Assembly: GCF_921293095.1 (NCBI RefSeq)
Contig: NC_060253.1
Coordinates: 96,923,073 to 96,987,072 of the forward strand
Direction of reading: 5' to 3'
From: Ischnura elegans
Taxonomy: Eukaryota > Arthropoda > Insecta > Odonata > Coenagrionidae
DNA: 64,000 nt
Position numbers and translations under genes: made by a program. This document shows positions 40,682 through 53,300 of the stretch, piece after piece. The notes beneath the pieces are model-generated. The model worked only from the letters and a program-made list of their open reading frames with translations. It did no database searches and was not told where the DNA came from. Numbering within the stretch: position 1 is the first letter of the stretch; every line of letters starts with the position of its first letter.

Positions 40682-42560
40682 AAATTGTTAACCCATTATA
40701 ACCAAATATCGCTCCTAAGCAACATCAAAAATGCATAAATTTTCTTCTCAATTTAGGAAATATCTAATCTACGCATTATTTTGTGGCGTAAATTGTAATG
40801 AAAAAATATTTAGCTTCCACGATAATTATGATTGAGTGCAAAATTTTCAAGTTTTCAAAATGAAAAATCTTGAAATTAGATTTCTTCCTGAAGCAGCTGT
40901 GGGTTAGAGAGGGTTAATGAAACAGGCGGTGAATGTGATAAATGAAAATCAACCGCGTGATCTCCCACGTGATCGACCGAAATTATGGCCACCAGTCACG
41001 TGCGCACCTGGGCGTGTTTATATGTTCACTTATTGCTTGATCGAAGGATAGGCGTGGTGGTTTTAGGGATTTGGCAAATGAAAGACAGCAGACACATTTC
41101 ATTACTTGATGTATATGTATAATCTCTCTCACCCATCAACATACTCACATTCTCATTGCTTTATTATTTATACACAGTTTGCTTTACAGTTTATAAATGC
41201 AGTGGCTGCGGGGAGGAGGCGGTCAGAAGCAGGCGTACCACCACCGCAGCTTTGAGCCCGTTTTCCGTCGGGTTGGCTGCAGTTGCTGTTTGTGCAATAA
41301 CTCGTGCGCATTCAGACAAAACGTCTATGGCATTGAAATATTGGCATCGATTCCCCGGTTAATGATCAACTATGATTAAATGTAAGACTGAAACCCGAAG
41401 AATACCTTTGGAAGAGATCTGAGATTTACAGTTATCTCTCGCATCATCTTCTTCATGCAAAAACGATTGATAACATCCCAGCCCTTGCTAGTTATCATGG
41501 TTCATGGGCGCCGGTAGAAAAATAGTCAGAGGGTTCATTCAGTGCCGTCCCTGAGGCGTTAGATTGCCAGGTGTGGCGATGAAACATTTGTTTAAACAGT
41601 AAAACTATAAAGTATTTTGTTACGAAGGAAATTTTTATTTGCTCTTATGAATAATATTTTCCTTTTCTAAATATATTTCCTATTTTAATTACAAAAGTAG
41701 CTGGTAAAATTATTTAACAAAATATTTCACGAGCAGAGAGGTGCAAGTGCCCCTTGGAACCTCCCTCCCGGCGCCCATGGTATGGTGATGCAAGTACGCC
41801 TGAAAAACACCGGCGACACTCGCCGCGTTTATCTATCTCCTTACGCCATCTTTGTTTGTTGCGAGAATACGTATGCCGTATTGTTTCGAGATAAAGTTTG
41901 TATTCTAAATCAAATGACTTGGCAGCAGTGCCTTTCCATCATCCTTTTTCCGACATTTTCAAGATATTTCTCAAGATAGTATGAAACTGGAAAATTTTCC
42001 TCTTGTCACCACGTCCTCCGTAACAAATTAATGAGCAAATTATCAATGTTGCAACACTAGAAAAGACGATTTGGATGAGTTTTCGACGCTGCTGAGGCGC
42101 CACGGAGACTTGGATTAGAATGTGGGTATGCCTGTGTTTGTACTTACAATTAGCTGCTCATATAATGGGATGTCATCTCGTCGATTCATATAAAAAGGAA
42201 ACTATTGTGTATCTTTTTTTTGCTCGTCTAATAGGTGCGTATGTATAATTATGTAACATTTTTAATTTACGGGACGCAAGAGTCAGGTGTGAGTGCGTGA
42301 ACAACATTTAACAGGGCAATTCACGTGGCTACGGATGAAATCTGTGAATTGTATCATTGGTATCATGTATGCAATTTTGAATGAGTGATTGTGCGTAAGA
42401 GACACCTGTGTCCCGCAGAGAAGTAACCATGAAGAGAGCTAGACTGTACCGCGCGACATACCCGTCGATTGAGCCAATTAGCTGGGATAGATCAAAGAAA
42501 TATTGGGAAGCCTTAAACTTTTCAGTGAAAGAAAACACATGGACCTTCCTTCTTCCTCCG
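40682..42560. other. Intergenic region with one short MITE
   Basis: Apart from the element at 41503-41779, no gene is recognised. Frames at 41156-41362 and 42408-42674 lack any similarity I know. CACGTG occurs at about 40969 and 40997 without other promoter signs. Confidence 0.35.
41503..41779. mobile_element. Short MITE with CATGGGCGCCGG ends
   Basis: CATGGGCGCCGG (41503-41514) and its exact complement CCGGCGCCCATG (41768-41779) bound a 277-bp AT-rich body. GC-rich tips with an AT-rich body fit a MITE. The right inner edge carries CCTTGGAACCTCCCTCC. No clear target duplication. Confidence 0.65.
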
Positions 42561-43140
42561 TGGACAGCATCGGAGAGTTCTTTTTCCCCTCACCTTCAGT
42601 CTGTTTCTCTTTCTCACTGCCGCTGGCCTCGTGGCGCGCGTGTTCTCGACGCCAGCGCTCTCTGGGAACAGTAGCGCCACGGGCGGTCGGAGGCGACACC
42701 GCGAGGCGGCGGCGTGCAACCTCCATGAAACAGGCTTGTGCAACAATGGAACACCCTCTCACAACAATAACAACAGCAACAACAGTCGAACCAGCGACAT
42801 TTTTAGTTAAGGCTCCGTGTTTATAACAATTTGTAGCGTGTGCAAAGGTTATGCGTAGGTACAAGGGCACCTCTTCCGGGGGATGGGGAGGGGAGCTTCA
42901 GTTCCAGCGCTGGCTGCTACGCGCGCTGCTCTCGGTGCGGGTTTCCTTCCAAATAGTCGGATCGAGGCGGCGTTCACATTGCAAAGCAAGCGTTTCTGGA
43001 ATCGCCCAGCTACGCTTATTCGGGTTGGGACGGGGCCCGCCCTTGCCGCCGCTACAGCCATCTTTTCGATGGGCTCTCAGTGGAATTGTAATTGCGTCTT
43101 CCGCGATCACTTTACAGTGCGAACGCCTCCAAGAAACCTT
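42560..43140. promoter_or_regulatory. GC-rich island between the convergent genes
   Basis: CpG-rich sequence with overlapping open frames on both strands (42503-42826, 42478-42870, 42851-43168 and others), none resembling a known protein. A (CAA)n-like run lies at 42757-42785. A CAGCCATCTTTT motif (YY1-like) is at about 43055. Either an unrecognised promoter/exon or 3' sequence beyond the phosphatase gene. Confidence 0.35.
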
Positions 43141-43998
43141 TCTGCGAACTCAACCTCTATTTCCTTAAGGAAAAGTGTGTTCGAAATGCCTTTTTTTCTG
43201 ATACTGTGGCATTATCATACTTCTGGCACTCTTTTTTCTGTGTTTACAAGGCTTTGCTAGTTGCGCAGTGATCTTAAGCATCTCCAAAATATATACAGTG
43301 ACAGGTGGGTTGGGTAAAAACACCTTTTGCGTGGCTCCATCTTGATTCAGCCCGATGGTCCCTAAATATAAACGGCGTGTGTTCGTGAATTTGACTCTTC
43401 AAAGCCTATTCTCGGGACTCTGTTATTTTCTTCCTTTTCGGCCCAGCTGGGAACCTGGTGAATGAAAACAGTTGCTCCAAGCTTCTCATCGCATCACATC
43501 TAGATTGAATGGGGCTGTGCGTAGTAATAATAATGTAATGTTCCCATACCAACGCTCGTTGTTTCAGCTTCATCATTTTAGAAATATTCCTACCTTATAT
43601 AATAACATCTCTCTTGCTTTCATCTTGAGCGTCATGACTCTTCCCGAAGAAATGCAGTGGAATAACATTCAATTTTGAACTTCGTAGCTGAGAGAAGCAC
43701 TAATGCGAGATGAAGAAGTCTTCCTTATCATTAGCTTCCAAGGAGAAGTGAAAGATTTTGGGCCTTCATCGCATCCAGAGCTGTGCCGCGCTGAGGAAAC
43801 GATGGTGAAAATGGGGTTCCACACCGAGTCTTGGAGAATATGTTGTGATTCGGAGGAAACACAGGTCGGAGAGAACTAGGTCCGTGGGTGGCGCCAGTGG
43901 ACGTGAGGACGGATCGCGCGCGCGCTTTCCCGCTGGCCACCGAGCCTCGAGAGGTGCCACACTGCTGGTGGTCGGTTGGGCGGACGGGCGAGTGGACC

Positions 43999-44350
43999 CT
44001 AGGACTTCTTGAGCCTCCAGCTGTGTCGTGGCGTGGCGGGCGGGGAGGCGCGCGGAGAGACGGGCGCGGAGCCCGCCCGCTCCCGCACCCTCCACGTGGA
44101 TGCGGCGTGCGGCATGAGCGGCGTGGTCCGCGGCCGGGCGCCCGCTCCCGCGTCGGACAGCATGCTGAGCCTGGATGCGGATCGGTGGGGTCCGGGAGAG
44201 TCGTCGGCGAGGAGTGATGCGGGCAGGGAGGCGGAGGATGGGCAGGAGCGGAGGCGGGCGGGCGGCGTTGGCGGGAGGACGCGCGGGGAGGAGCGGCCGG
44301 AGGTGGGCGGCGACGTACCCTTTTGAGAGCCCTTGCGGCGGAATATGCGG
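43999..44350 (-). CDS. DUSP22: DUSP22-like, exon 6 (Ser/Pro-rich tail and stop)
   Basis: Acceptor tttcag just above 44350; the first base completes Ser205, then RIFRRKGSQKGTSPPTSGRS. 116 codons plus TAG (43999-44001). It contains SPPTS, SSPRV, PPTPP, DSPGP, TTPLM, VSPRA, ASPPA and ATPRH (proline-directed phosphosites) and ends HSWRLKKS. Another open frame on the same strand runs through 43766-44371, but only this one joins exon 5 in phase and shows low-complexity protein character. GC-rich. Confidence 0.85.
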
Positions 44351-47300
44351 CTGAAACGGAAGGGAAATCAATTAGCCCTCACAGCTAGCCAAATATACTT
44401 TGATTATATTAACAGTTAACCCGCCAACGTTAACGCCGTTATTGCCAGCTTATTTTTGCCTGGTATACTGAAGAGTTCCAGGGCTTTTAGGCGAATTTTT
44501 AGGTTTGCACTTAAAAATTTATATAAGCGTAACATTTTAAGAAGATAATATTTCTATGTATTATTAATGCTTACGGTTTTGAGATATACAGGTATTAAAA
44601 AAACAGTTACAAAAGCTACACAAGGCACAAAAATTAAAGGCGCGAATATAAATAAACCGGCCGATAGATCGACCCCTGGAACTCTTTGCACGTACTCCAG
44701 AACCGAAAGATCGGCCCGCTGGCTTTATAAGGGCTAATAAAGTAATAAACACTTATTAGTTAAATTTTATAACAGATAGCATGGAACATAACCTCATTCA
44801 TTTTCTGCCCTTCATTCATAGTTAGGACTCCTCAGATCTGTGGGTGAAGCCCGGGAGCACTTCACATTTGCCATTATCGCATCTAAGCAACAAGAGTGTT
44901 GGTTTTTTCTGGCCTGTACTAAGTACCGTCTCTTATTATGCAATGACTCCAATTAGAAATAGAAATGTCGATTTAACATGGTGAGAATGTTTACATGCGA
45001 GCCACGCTGTCGGTAAGGAGCGTAAGGTCGTCTCGATTCGTTCGATAAAACTGCTAGGAAGGAGAATTCGAGCGACCGTCAGAGACCTCACCTCTTGCTG
45101 GAGACGCGGCAGAGGCCGGTGGGACACACCTGCCCGTAGGCGCACTGCCCGTCACAGATGTCACGTGACAGGATCAGGCTTTGGTAGGAGACGAGCAACA
45201 GTTGACACTGCTCCTCGTCGGAGTCCACAAGCGCTACGCTCGGATATCGCTCTTTGAGGCGACGGCGCTCCTGTGCGGAGAAAGAGGAGAGACAGGAGAT
45301 GGTGAGACTTGACTGCAATGGTATCTTTAAATCTGTGGGGTTACGACCCGTGGAGCTATATCAAAGTAGAGGTCATTCCAGAGACAAAACCCTGTGGAAT
45401 GAGTCCGTAAAGTTTTGGGGAAAGTTTTCTAATAATTTGTGGGAAAATTCAAATGCCTGTTTTGAAAGCAAAGAGATGACGTTATTTTACAAGAGAAAAA
45501 TATCTACCCTACGCTGGTTATTTTTATCGAAATCTATGGGGTACTGGATAGTACTTAGCCCCGTGAGAAAGTTATCAATATATGAGAAATCATCCATGAA
45601 TCTAGCGTGTTTCTTTTTATCAGCAAATTGAAGAATTAGAAATTGTGAGGCATAATGCATTTCTTCCTCTGTATCAGGTCAGGGTCTCCTTTATTAAGGG
45701 CGTTTTCGAAAGCGATAGATTCAAGTTAATTTGATTTCGAGTTCACTTGTTGAAGATGGACAACGATCTCATATGGTATTTCACGACACACTTCCAAGGG
45801 AGGTGACATCTTGCGATCATAGTCGAGTTAAAAAAATGAGCGTCGAATTTCCAATAGTATCCATAAAACCGAGAATATTAGACATTAATAGAATAAGTAG
45901 GTTATCAAAAGGTATCGAATTTATTAATGCGGAGATGGCCGCTAGATGTCTCTTTTGTATGAGGCATTTCTTTGTCTTACGAAGATCGTTGTCTTACGTC
46001 ATCAAGTGAACTCGAAATCAAGTTAAATTGATTATTGGCACTGGCAAACACGCCCTTCAACTTACCGCGCCGCGCATGCGCAGATTGGTGGACTATACTT
46101 ACGTCGGCGAGCCGCGACTCCTCGAACTCATGTAGCTGCTTAAGGAATCCGAGGTTCGGGTTGGCCACTGCTCTTCCCACGCGTACCACCTTGAGCGCTT
46201 CCTTCCAGTTGAGACTTGTCACGCTCATTATGTACGCCACCGCCACCGTCACGCTGCGCGACATGCCCGCCAGGCTGCAAAGAGACGGAATCTCGTCGAT
46301 CACTGTGTCGCTAGTCTCTGAGAGTACCACGGCTGGTGGAACACATTAATAATTTTGAAATTTGGGTTATCTTTTAATTGATCAACAAATATTTCGGCTA
46401 ACGTCTGTTGGATCCCAAGTCCTCAGTTTATTTGATGGGGAGTATCGTTGAATAGGAGCTAGTTGTGCAAAACGTCAATTTGATGCGGCTGTTTGTTCTC
46501 ATTAAGTGATTTCTTTGATTTGATTTGATTGTTATTGATGATACTTCGAGTTAATGAATTCATTTGAATCATAAAAAATGATGATATAACAATTTGGCTG
46601 AATTCCTGGTAGGTAATGTCAGTTCTTAAGGAACTGGCTGACCTGTCGAAGGACTATTCAGTATCTCAGGCTATGCGCGTACACCTCCAGAATCTCTCAG
46701 AAATGCGAAAGAAACGGTACACTCTTAAAGTTAGAGGCAGAATTATCTTCAAATTTCGTTAGACAAATCCGTTGGGGTGAAATTAATTGGGCTAAGAAAC
46801 AAAGAAGTGTAAAAAATGTTTTTTTAAATAAGTTATGGATGGTAACTTTTATGATAACACGCTTTTTTGCAGAACATTTTGTATAAGTTAACCTTGGTAC
46901 AGAATTAAATGCGTGCACTGCTATGGGGAAGTTTCGCGGCAATTTGTTGGTAGTCTGTCGAAAAATGTAGGAATTAACCAAGGCTACATATTTTCACATG
47001 TCTTTTTAATTATTCGATATGTATACGCGTTCACCCTCAAATTATGCTCCGCATTATGGTTGTAAAATGGACTGGACTGATTTCACTCGAGTTTAATGGT
47101 CAGGCGGACAGAATCGAAAATGAATGGATGCATACTGAGTAGAGAGAGAGAGTTAGAAGCAAATTCGATCATTGAAACAGGAAATGCGTTGGTCGGGCAA
47201 AATATTGGTCCCAAAATCATAACTTTTTCATGAGGAGTCATGAGAAGGTTTCTCTGGACCAGGGACGCAGCTAGAAATTGAGGCTAGAGGGGGGTTTCAG

Positions 47301-50300
47301 GGGCAACTAATACTGGGGGTCATGGGGTAAAGTGCCAGGGTAAGCGTGAGGTGCGGGGGCCGTCTCCAGAAAAATTTTCAGATGAATGGTTCAAAATCGT
47401 GAGTTTTACGGCCTTCTGAGGGATATTTTTATTAATCCTCACACTATTCCTTAAGCAATATTAATCAAGTTAAGTGAAATAGATTTAACTTAAAAATTTC
47501 TCTGAGATCTGGGGGGGGGGGTTTATCCCCCAAAACCCCCCTCGCTGTGCCACTTCTCTGGACCACCAGAGAGTCGAGCGGCGCATGCAGAACTAAAAAA
47601 AAACTGGCTGAAAAGCATTTCATGAATAATGTGTGCTAGTGTCGTAGTTGCTAATTTAAACAGCGTAACCATGGGTTCGTCAGTGGTTCAGGTTGATGAT
47701 GACTCGAGCTATCTCAATTGAAAAGTCTGTTAAGTGTATATCCGTTTATTTCCGTGGTTGAAAGGGAAATAAATAAGAAGAGGAATAGGTAGAGGACCCA
47801 CCAGTGGATGAGGACGTTTCCACCGCGCAGCCTCGCCGCGTGGATGAAGTCGTTGCACAGCGGGAAGAACTGCGAGAGGTTCTGCTCGGGAGAGTCCGAC
47901 GCCAGCACGCACAGGTAGTGCTTGTCCTGTCAAGAACCAGAGTCATTCATTCACTTGAGGATATGTCCTCTCCAGTCTACTCAACGCATTCCCAACCAAG
48001 AGCTTGGCGGATTTGTGGTGAAATATACAGCCACATTTTGCCCAAAAAATAACGAGGATAGGTATCCAAGATAGATGGCATGCAGTGAATTTGTAACGGC
48101 CGAGTTAGTGCGTCAATAATTTCAGTACTAGAAACTCGTTTGTCTACGAAGAAATTCCTTTATCCTTTTTGACGCCAGTTCATGCATCGTTGAACGTATC
48201 ATCATAGTGAGGTTTCCAAGGGAAATTTTATTTTTTTAACTTGTAAAATTATGATTCAAGTTCTTTCCACCCGCAAATAATTCATGCTTGTCTTGATTTT
48301 AGCATCCTTCTGACGGCCACATTGGAAATTAACGTCACTGCTTACAGTGCTGCCATCGGTCATTGGAGTCTCAAAATGCTCATGGCAGTCACTGCCTTCA
48401 TACGGGCTGAGCGGAGAGGCACAAAGTAGAGTCGTAACAATCACCTGCAACTTTTGGTTTTTAGATTTTCACTGCAATTCGATGAACGTGTATAAGATAT
48501 AACTTCATGTGCCGCCACTGTATTGGGGATAATTAAAGTGACTCTGATGCTTGAAACCGCGACTGCTGCAATTGGAAATTCTCCAGGTTTCTAGCTGTGC
48601 AGTCATCCGCCGCACATTGTTATGGGTTCACGGAAGTCGCCACTCGCGGCGCTGATACTAAAGCGATCCGAATTTCACAGGGAAATAAGCTATACTAGGG
48701 ATTGTTTACTAACATTTATATTCGTGATTTTTTCATTTATGAATTCAAAACTTTTTAATGCCCTTCCACATGTGATAATCTTTTAAAAATTTGACAAAAA
48801 AGTATCGCTCTGCCGGGTTGCAGGTATTTTTGAAAACCTAGTAAAAAGAGCAGGAGGTCGAGGCATTATTCAAGCTTCTATGTAGCGGACTCAGGCATTT
48901 TTTCTGTAGTTTATATGTTTAAAACCATTTAAATTTTCTATAAAGCGAAGGGTGAAATCTATTACAGGTGAGATATGAAGTGAAACACTTAGCACTTTCC
49001 ACATAAAAATTTATTAAACTACAGTCGGCATGTTTCGACACTATTGCAGGTGAATTATCCGTGAGTTATGATTATTATTCTATCACACAACAAACTCGAA
49101 AAGGATGATTTCGATTTGTTTTTCGAGTAACCTCTTCTGACAATTTGAGCCGAAGACTGAAATTCAGGTACGTGTTCACCATGGGGCGGAATCTAGTTGG
49201 AATTCAACTGATCTTGTGAGAATAAATCTAGAGAATGTACATGCTGGCGCGAAATTCACTCTCGCGAGGATCTTCTACCAGCAGTCCTCAAAACAGGTTG
49301 AGCCAACTTAGTCTCACAATCAGTATTTGTGGATCAAGAGTGCTTTCGTCAACTGTGGAATGTTCACGGATAGAGATGTCTAGTCTGTGGCAAGTAGCAG
49401 CTGCAGTGATTTTTGCCTGATTAGCAAAAAAGGAAGCACGGACATGGAATGGACGAATATGTGTAAGACACTGGATTTCAAGTGTTGATAAAGAGGAAGT
49501 TTTAGGTACTTGCAAAATCGTTGCGCGAGCCATTCAATAAAGTTTTGAATCCATGCGTATAACATTCCGCGGTGTGCCATCAGCCCCGCCCACAGTATTA
49601 TTATTTATTTAAAAAAATTGTATTCATCTGGTATCGTAGATTGTGCCACATACTGGCAATCTCCCATACCCTCATTCGTAAATTTTCTGTAGTCTTCTTC
49701 AATGACTTTGCTTTTTTGTGTCCATCCCAATATTCCTTACTCGCGATATTCCTGGATATCTTACGGAATGAATTAATTAGAGGTCAGATTTTTTGCTCAT
49801 TTCTTATCCACTTAGAAAGATATGTATGTTCTAGCGTGAGAAAATGCTCTATCTGACCACTCAAAGCAATATCAATCTATTCAGACACTATCTCGATGTT
49901 CGCACTGTAGTTCTTGCACGACAGCAGCTCTACAGCGAGAGCGGACAGTCACTCTAGCTAGAATGCTGTCTGAGATGTTCACATTGTTGACTTTTCCGGT
50001 AGAATGCTCTCATCAGAGAAAATATAGCAATAAAATTTGTAGTGTACATGAACATAGTGATTCCCAGGGGGATAGAGTTTGTTTATCGCCCGTAGTATTG
50101 ATTGAGATGGAGAGAGAAGTATAGACAGCCGTGTGAAGATTGGGCGAGGGTGGTAAGTGGTCTTACCGGGTGCAGGCGCCGCGCCGCGTCGTGGATGGCC
50201 ACGATGTGCGTGATCTCATATCTGTCGAGCTGCGCCGCGTCCTTGGAGTCGCGGTAGTTCCCCACATACAGCCCCGGCAGAACCTGCGTAAAAACAATAA

Positions 50301-53300
50301 ACGGAGAAAAGGTTAGCGTGCGTCAGCGAAGGGTCTTCCACGTTTTTCTCGTACGTGATCCAAACTTTTTTATGCATTGAATACTTTTCTGCCGCTGTAG
50401 TCCCCCAAGTTGCAATACTATCATGGGTAAATGTCTCTATTCTATTTTAGATCTGTGTTTTCTGTGTCTTTACTGGGTACTGGGTGAAATTTTCTTGTAT
50501 TCGTATACATTACTGTTTACATAAGCTCTTTCTCAGTAGGTTTTCGCTGGTTTTTCACCGCCCTCTTCTAGAGTGGGAGTTTTCCTGCTGTGGTTTTTTC
50601 CCATAAGGACGAAAATCAATCCTTATGTTTTTTCCTCGTTTGTACTTATCGTTTTTATCGTTCATATCTTTTTTACTCTTGGTAAATGTAACTTTACTCA
50701 CTTTGCATTTTTTGTTGTTTTTTAAAACATACTTCTATGTATCTTTTGTTTTAATTTGACTGCAGTTAATTTCAAGATTCACTCGATTATGTATTCCTCT
50801 GCAAATATTCAGTGTATAACGAGGGGTTAGATGGAAGATGGGCTTTCTAGTCTCAATCTCGTCCAATAAAGGCGAATTATCATTATTATTAATCGAATAA
50901 AATATTCATGGCAGAAGGATAACTAAGAAATAGAGGATTATAGGCACCGCAGTGCAAGTTCCAAATTCAACGTAATGAGATCTTATCTCAACTGTATTCA
51001 TATGGCTCGTGCTTAATATTTCTACTTGATTATTTTATGTCGAAAGCTAAACTGTGTATAAAAAGTACTTTCCATATTTATTTCTTCAACTCTTATTTCT
51101 TATTTGACTCTTTATCTGTGTTTTCAAGCGCAATTGAGTAAAAACGGATGAAAGAGTGTCCTTATTTGTATATTTTAAATATATTTAATTGTTAAAATGG
51201 AGATGAAATGAAACTTAAATGGCTTCCGAGTAAGGATCAACTTCACTACCATCTTCTTGAATAGATATGCCTGAAGGCTTCATAATGCATTTGCATGATC
51301 AAAATAGGAACGGAAAGGAAATTTTCCCCAATAATTTATTTCCATTATCGATTATGTAAGAAAAGATATGCCGTATAAAAGTAACATATAAAATTTACTA
51401 CTTCTCTACTTTGGTTTGTAATCCGGTGAAACGGAAGTGGTGCTACAACAATAGATTGCACCAGCTTAAAATATCGCAAGATTGTATATGAATGGATCAG
51501 TTCGGAATGATTGCGGAAATACTCTAAAGGCTTATGCTCGAAGCGAGAACTTGAAAGTATGTGCCGCATTATCTCCAACCTCAGCGAACAAGTAACATTC
51601 GTAAACGCGCGTCCCCGAAGTCAAACCAAGCGATGTACATGAGGGCCAACGTGTAACCCTGACTCTAATGTAAATTTGAGTGTAAACCTTGAATTAACCC
51701 TTTCTACGAGTACATGTATCCTAGTATTGATTTTGATCCTGCCATTAATGTTCAGTTTATGAAAAAGAGATGACACTCTGCCACTAGTTTATTGCGTACC
51801 GTAGAACGCGTTTCGACCGTTATGCCTTTCCCAAGGACACCGCGATATTGTCAGTTTCTGGGGCCGGATTTATTCTCTTAGGATGAGTGGGGGTGGTGAG
51901 TGGAAGGGAAAGGTTGAGCTGGGGGTGGGAAGGGGAAACCGCCTCTCCCGTGGCGTTACATGTCCTTGAAGAGAACCATTCATGTGAATTTGACCAGGAG
52001 ATAGTCCACGTGGAGAGGAAAGGCCGCAGGCTCGCCGAAATAGAACGAACGCCTCCGTTTCTGCGTGAGCGCGAACTGCAAAGTGGTCCAGAATGCTGGA
52101 AAGTACGGCACGGTAACCTATCGAAAATAAAGGAGATCATGTTTCCCGAAGTCGTTTATAACGATTTTGACGTCCGAATGTAAAAAAATCAATATTTTCG
52201 CAAGTACAGAAAATCTGGAATTGTGTTTCAGTACTCTGGAAATCTTGTCTACTGGGAAGTTCACCCAGCCAGGAAAATATTTTCAATAAATTTTTGTGGT
52301 CCCCGCATCAAGCACGATATAAACGATTTCCAGAGAAGGAGATATCGCCTATTCCCGATAAAACACCTTGCTCCAAGTCACTTCTAATCGCTAAACGCAA
52401 GGTAATGCATTAGTAGGAGCATAGTTGGAGGCTTTTTTCGAGCGTAACTTTCGAATACGCAATCATCTTCCCAGTATTTCACAAGCATTTCAAAATTTTA
52501 AATTTTGGATGATAAGCTGAATTAGCTGTTATTGCATAGCAAGATATAGGTAAAACTGTATGGTCCTTTTTCCTAACTCATTACATTTCATTGAAGGTAT
52601 TACATAAAATCAATTTACAGCAAAAATTTAATTAGCGTATTTTATGTTGGTTGTCATTAGATTAAAAAAAATACTTACTATTTCCTAAAATTTTCCAGTT
52701 TGGAGAACTCAAATTGGAGTCGAAAGAGTGGCGATATAGCCTTCTGAAATCGAGGCTTATGTAGCCGCGCACTGGGAATACACCGGCAGTCTTGAGTGCG
52801 CTCACTTTCAGACTGGACTATGCCGACTTGTGTATTCCCAGGAACTTTCTACTATCGCTAGTGTAATTTGCAGGGATTGTCATAAAATCCATTACCCGCC
52901 AAACTGTTGGGGGGAAGAGTTAATTTTTGGGTATATCATCCTTATTTTCGGGCTCTCTGGACCACTGCGCGCCGTCCAAACTGCTCGGCAATGCGTCGCC
53001 TTTCCTCCCCTCCCAAAAAATGGTTTTCTCGGATCCGCTTCTGCGCATGCGCAATCCTGTCCATTTCTCCTCTCTTCAAGTCGATTCCCGCGGTGCACTC
53101 TGGGCGGATTCCAGTATCTAGGAGGAAAAAAGTCGAAGGCCCGACTTTGGAGCTGGGACAAGTTTTGATTTCAGCCTTTTTCTTGGGAAGTGGAAACATT
53201 CTTTTTCACCCTTAGGATCACTCTTGTGGGCACAACATGACCGTCTGGGCTATTATAATAAACTCATTTTTCTGAAACAATTTTTTTGATCCCGATACGT

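Noticed and set aside
43766-44371. 201-codon minus-strand open frame rich in Arg, Ala and Pro
   Set aside because: It is the wrong frame over the last phosphatase exon; the frame that joins exon 5 in phase is 43999-44350.
51887-52183. Overlapping plus and minus frames of about 100 codons
   Set aside because: Both strands are open because of local GC content; no recognisable product.
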